From assembly GCF_000182565.1 (NCBI RefSeq), contig NW_015971543.1:1056138-1120137 (forward strand): a stretch of DNA of 64,000 nt, read 5' to 3'. The notes beneath the pieces are model-generated. The model saw nothing but the letters and a program-made list of their open reading frames with translations. It made no database searches and was not told where the DNA came from. The DNA comes from Spizellomyces punctatus DAOM BR117. Taxonomy: Eukaryota; Chytridiomycota; Chytridiomycetes; Spizellomycetales; Spizellomycetaceae. The translations under genes were made by a program, and so were the position numbers. This document shows positions 59,944-64,000 of this stretch, in pieces; the stretch's first letter is position 1; every line of letters starts with the position of its first letter.

Positions 59944-61157
59944 TCATGCATTTGCACGGGCAGCCTTCCTGGCATCTCTTGTCTGCGCCATGAAACCAGT
60001 CTTAATGGCCGAGACAGTTCTCGTTGATCCACAGGATTCGCACTGCAGAAAGAACAGACGATTTTCCTTTGTGAGAATGGTATCAGCGGACTTGCAGGTC
60101 TTGCATGTCACGTATTCCACTATAAGCCGCAAAGGGGTTAGTCACGATCTTGAGTGCAACCCGATAAACTCCAATGTACGTACTGAAATAGTGCTTAAGA
60201 ACGTTTTCAATCTGCTTTTGCTGGAAACGCCCCTTGATGACCAATCTTTGACTACCATCAATGGAACCGGTAGTACCCAATTCCGCAAAAAGATACTGAA
60301 TGACGTGGTCGGGTTGACGATGCATTCTTGTAAAATCAAGACAAAGTCAACAATATGCTCAGGATCTAATAGTACACGTATGCAGTATACCTTTTGCAAA
60401 TGTCAACGACGTTTGCAAACACCGATTTCTTTGTTCCTTCTTTCATAACTTGAGGTGGTGCAATGGTGTATCGTTTCTTATCTCCTACTAGTTCGGGGTT
60501 GTTTTGGCGCAGAATTTTGAAGACTCGGGATAATAGCTGCATAGACATTACAAATCAGCATAATGAACCGCTATGCGCGTCCTGGGCAATCCATGCCCAC
60601 CTCATTGTATGTGTAGTCACGGTTACTTCCTTGCCAAGTATCATCACCCTCCTTTTTCGCCCCGCTAGTTTCTGTTCCCTCTTCCTCTGCCCCGTCCTCT
60701 CCCGTTTGACCCTCTCTCAGCTGTGCTTCAAATTCGGCCAGATCCGGTCGCCTCTTCTTCTTCTTTTTCTTCTCTCCAAAGTCGAAGGCTTCCGACTTTG
60801 TACCTTCAGCGCCCTCCTCTTGTGCTGGTTCCTCACCCTCCAAAGTCACCTTCTTCTTCTTTTTCTTCTTTTTCAAGTCAGCAAACATATTCCCAGCGTC
60901 GTCCCCTTCTGGTACTGCATCCTCGTCACCCTCTCCTGCCTCAGCACCGTTGCTTGCTTCAGGTGCAGCAGTTTCCGTCTCAGCAGCGGCGACCTCCTCA
61001 AAGTCTGGCACGGCCTTCTTCTTCTTCTTTTTCTTCAACCCAAAGTCGAACTACATTGGCAAGTGTGTGAGAATTTGTTTGCAACAAAATAAGAACACAT
61101 TCGAAGACTTACGTTCTCCGCCTCCACCTGCTCTGGTTTCTCGTCATGTAACGACAT
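59944..61157 (-). CDS. SUI3: Translation initiation factor eIF2 beta subunit
   Basis: Exons 61157-61113, 61050-60601, 60536-60391, 60326-60184 and 60119-59944 give about 319 residues. Exon 2 has the three lysine blocks ([36 protein letters not shown]), which bind eIF5 and eIF2B-epsilon, separated by acidic linkers. The conserved C-terminal part reads [48 protein letters not shown] and the zinc ribbon VTCKTC ... LQCESCGS. The protein carries initiator tRNA with eIF2-alpha and -gamma and helps select AUG. Its start codon is 390 bases from that of eIF3L, which runs the other way. Confidence 0.94.
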
Positions 61158-61547
61158 TTTTGAAAGCTAATTAGCGACAAGTAAAAGACAAATGTCGGTC
61201 AAGGAAATCAGAAATGCTTAAAAAAATCTTGTCAAAAACGATTTCCAAGAATGCCGTGGGGAAGTCCAAAAGTCGCTTTTCTGTTCCAATTCCCTTGACT
61301 GCGGTAGAGCCAGATCCAATCAGCGTTAAATGACTCATCTGATGCTATATTCTTGGATATAATGCACTTATCCGGATGTAAACGTGGATTCGAATGTATG
61401 ACACACATTCGTTGCTAAGGATGGCCAGAAGCAGTTGTCAGGTTCGAGGAAAAAACCACTGGTTAAGACTTGGGCATTTGGCAAGTTTTGGCGGCCTGGG
61501 ATCATATAGAACTTTGCACTCTTCAAAGCAGCTGCGAAGAGGTCAAT
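61158..61547. promoter_or_regulatory. Shared promoter region of eIF2-beta and eIF3L
   Basis: 390 bases lie between two divergent start codons of translation-initiation genes. No gene fits inside. TATA-like and pyrimidine-rich pieces are present but no defined motif was recognised. Confidence 0.55.
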
Positions 61548-63529
61548 ATGTACCAAGAACCATATGACGAGGTAGAGGACGCTGGCTTGTTCAGGTTGCT
61601 TGCAAGTCGCTGAGATCTCTGTATTTTTAGGATGAAGTCCGCGCCGACGAGGTCGAGCTGCCAACAGTATATGCGGGTGACGAGTATGCCGAAGAGGAAA
61701 TAGGTGGGTTGGTGGGCTTACAGCAGGCTTTGCAGCGAATGCCGGGAGTCACTTTGGGAGTCACTGTGGGGACAAGGTGTGACAGCATGGCAGCTTGGCT
61801 TCATTTCTAATTTGGTTATTCCAAATAGACTATCAAACCGAAGGTCTCCCCGCTTTTGCGCCGGAAATCCAGATCCCTGAGCTTGTCCGTAACTTCATCC
61901 TTCACTTTCACCGAAATGTCACCGAGCGGAATGTCTGGGATCTCCACGCGATTTACGAAAATGGGTGGAACAAACTCACAGAAAAGTTCTATCCGAAGAC
62001 CGCATGGCCAGACCCAGAGGCGATTGCCGGACTTGTGAACGATGGTGCGCACTCAAATGCTGACTGGTTTCAGATTCCATCATCCCTAAAATCTATTTTA
62101 GATCCTGTTTTCTTGATTTTGTATAAGGAGTTGTACTACCGCCACATCTACTCAAAAATGACACCAACCATCGAAGACCGCATCGCGTCCTACAGCAACT
62201 ACTGCGACCTATTTAACTACATTTTGAACTCATCGACGGAACCGAGTGATCTTGAGCTCCCTAACCAATGGCTGTGGGATATTATCGATGAATTCATCTA
62301 CCAGTTTCAGTCCTTCTGCATGTACCGAAGCAAAGTGAAGAACAAGAGTGAGATCGAGATCGAGCTTTTGAAAGAGCGACCGGACGTCTGGAACGTCCAC
62401 AATGTGCTGAATGTGCTCTATTCGTTGATTCAAAAGTCGCGCATCAACGAACAGTTGCTTGTTAGCAAGAACGGAGGGGATATGCTGGAGGCGGCTGGCG
62501 ATTTTGGATCCCGTCCTTTGTACAGGCTTCTCGGCTATTTCTCAATCATCGGACTCCTGCGTGTGCATTGCTTGCTAGGAGACTATGTCCTTGCCTTGAA
62601 GACCATGGAGAATGTCGAGCTCAACAAAAAGGTATTTTGGCTGGTATACTGTTAACTTCCACCTTATTGTTACTCATGCAACACCATAAAGGGTTTGTTT
62701 GCTCGTGTTACGGCGTGCCATGTCACAACCTACTACTACGTTGGATTTGCGTATATGATGATGAGAAGATATTCGGATGCCATCAAGGCATTTGCCCATA
62801 TCCTCCTCTTTGTTTCGCGAACGAAGCAGTACCACACCCGATCCTATCAGTTTGAAGCCATTTCAAAGAAAAGCGAACAAATGTACGCTCTTCTGGCGAT
62901 GTGTGTGGCCCTCTCGCCCCAACGTATTGACGAAAATGTGCACACAACGATGAGGGAAAAATACGGTGAACAGTCGATGAAGATGCAACGAGGCGAAGAG
63001 GGTCTGCCAACCTTCGAAGAGCTCTTCAACTTTGCCTGCCCCAAATTCATCTCACCGGTCCCGCCGGACTACGAAGTTGCGGTCAATGCTTCGCACGAAC
63101 CAACCCGCCATCAGCAGAGGATCTTCATGGCGGAAGTCCGCACTCAACTCCTGGTGCCTACCATCCGATCATTCCTCAAGCTCTACACTACCCTCGGAGT
63201 TGAAAAGTTGGCGGCTTTCTTAGATCTCCCCGTCGATGAAGTACGGACACAACTCTTGGTATTCAAGCACAAGACGAGACAAAGGCGTTACGAAAGCGGA
63301 AGCGTGCTTGAAGGAGATTTTGGCCCTACAACCGATTTAGACTTTTATCTCAAACAAGATTTGATTTACATTGCGGAAAGCAAGCAAGGCCGCAGAGTGG
63401 GCGAGTGGTTTATCAGACATATTAACAAATTTGAAGGTATGTGTATTTGTTGGTGAGCATTTGTTTATATTATTGCTAACCTCATGCTGAACAGATATCG
63501 TATCGAACATGGAGAAACGGCACGAATAA
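61548..63529 (+). CDS. EIF3L: Translation initiation factor eIF3 subunit L
   Basis: Exons 61548-61571, 61631-61703, 61829-62631, 62692-63436 and 63495-63529 give about 559 residues (human 564). Marks: YENGWNKLTEKFY, FLILYKELYYRHIY, PNQWLWDIIDEFIYQFQSF, WNVHNVLNVLYSLI, LLGYFSIIGLLRVHCLLGDY, TTYYYVGFAYMMMRRY, ACPKFISPVPPDY and, in the PCI domain, TIRSFLKLYTTLGVEKLAAF. The N-terminal acidic part is shorter than in animals. eIF3L is a PCI subunit of the octamer core of eIF3; it is absent from budding yeast but present in many other fungi. It converges on the last, partial gene. Confidence 0.94.
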
Positions 63530-63642
63530 GTGATTCTGTATAAATGTAATTTTTAAAAAATGCATACCACTATAGCACCAAGTGTCGGTCTGTATATTGT
63601 TAGTGACCGACGTGTGGGCCGTAGTATGAAAAACGGCGTGTG

Positions 63643-64000
63643 TTAATGAGCAGCGCTGAACGCAGCTGCGAGGTGATCAAAGCGCTCTTTCGATCCTGCA
63701 GTTTCGTCGTCGGGCTAACGTAACCAAATCCGAAATAAATAAATCAATGCGACAATGGAAGAACATCCTTGCGAAGGCCTGCGCAGCGCACCTCGACCTG
63801 AACCCCAAACGACAATCGCTCTAATAGTTCCGCATTGATGGCCAATTTTCGGTGCGTTTCCTCAACGAACCACTGGTGGCTTAGCGATCAGCTCATGCTG
63901 CCCCAAGGTGTCGTTGCAGGTGTTATTTACAATGCTGATCTGACATACCTTTTTTGCTTGTGTGACTTTTTCTGCGTTCGATTGTAATGCTACTATGTCT
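63643..64000 (-). CDS. Partial unrecognised gene, 3' part
   Basis: Two final exons fit: 63879-63798 (HQWFVEETHRKLAINAELLE) and 63714-63643 (PDDETAGSKERFDHLAAAF), ending at TAA. They join in frame at a gtcgag donor and a ttag acceptor. An upstream piece near 63950-64000 (VALQSNAEKVTQAKK in one frame) probably belongs too, but its phase does not fit without an alternative donor. The visible part looks helical, like a small coiled-coil protein. The gene extends beyond the window. Confidence 0.45.

Noticed and set aside
60700-61030. Repeated CTTCTT tracts that could look like a satellite repeat
   Set aside because: They encode the three conserved lysine blocks of eIF2-beta.

Overview
The window comes from a nuclear chromosome of a zoosporic (flagellate, chytrid-like) fungus. 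The fungal signal is a Zn(II)2Cys6 regulator with a fungal-specific domain, a KIN1-type kinase and Mediator/TFIID subunits of fungal form. The flagellate signal is HEATR4-like, CCDC112-like and adenylate kinase 7 (AK7) genes, families tied to cilia or centrioles and absent from non-flagellate fungi. Genes are dense and intron-rich: introns are mostly 45-100 nt, with GT-AG ends and CTAAC/CTGAC-like branch points. All exon joins were made by eye from reading frame, splice sites and remembered family conservation; no search or alignment was run.

Layout. 1-5.6 kb: 3' end of an MFSD1-like transporter, a Zn2Cys6 factor, a hotdog thioesterase, TAF13 and an MPHOSPH6-like exosome cofactor. 5.6-7.3 kb: gene-poor. 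7.3-12.3 kb: Cu/Zn SOD, an MGR3-like TPR protein, MED31, a proteasome beta subunit (PSMB2/PRE1) and the Ragulator subunit LAMTOR4. 12.3-19.4 kb: HEATR4-like and CCDC112-like genes in head-to-head order. 19.4-26.8 kb: TLC-domain protein, SLC35C2-like transporter, an unrecognised coiled-coil protein and MCMBP. 26.8-29.8 kb: KIN1-like kinase, then 1.4 kb without genes. 31.1-36.6 kb: ZADH2-like reductase with a peroxisomal C-terminus, a metallo-beta-lactamase-fold hydrolase and an MFS transporter. 37-41.1 kb: class C (GABA-B/mGluR-like) GPCR. 41.5-48.5 kb: nicotinamide phosphoribosyltransferase, an AlkB-family dioxygenase, a METTL4-type adenine methyltransferase and an SDR. 48.5-56.1 kb: mitochondrial EF-G, AK7 and cystinosin. 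56.3-64 kb: orphan single-pass membrane protein, metacaspase, eIF2-beta, eIF3 subunit L and the 3' part of an unrecognised gene.

The genes do not form one pathway. Local themes are flagellum/centriole genes (HEATR4, CCDC112, AK7, perhaps the coiled-coil gene with an X-box-like site), lysosome and nutrient sensing (MFSD1, LAMTOR4, cystinosin), a neighbouring adenine methyltransferase and AlkB dioxygenase, and two translation-initiation genes sharing a promoter. No mobile element, CRISPR array, rRNA or tRNA gene could be supported.
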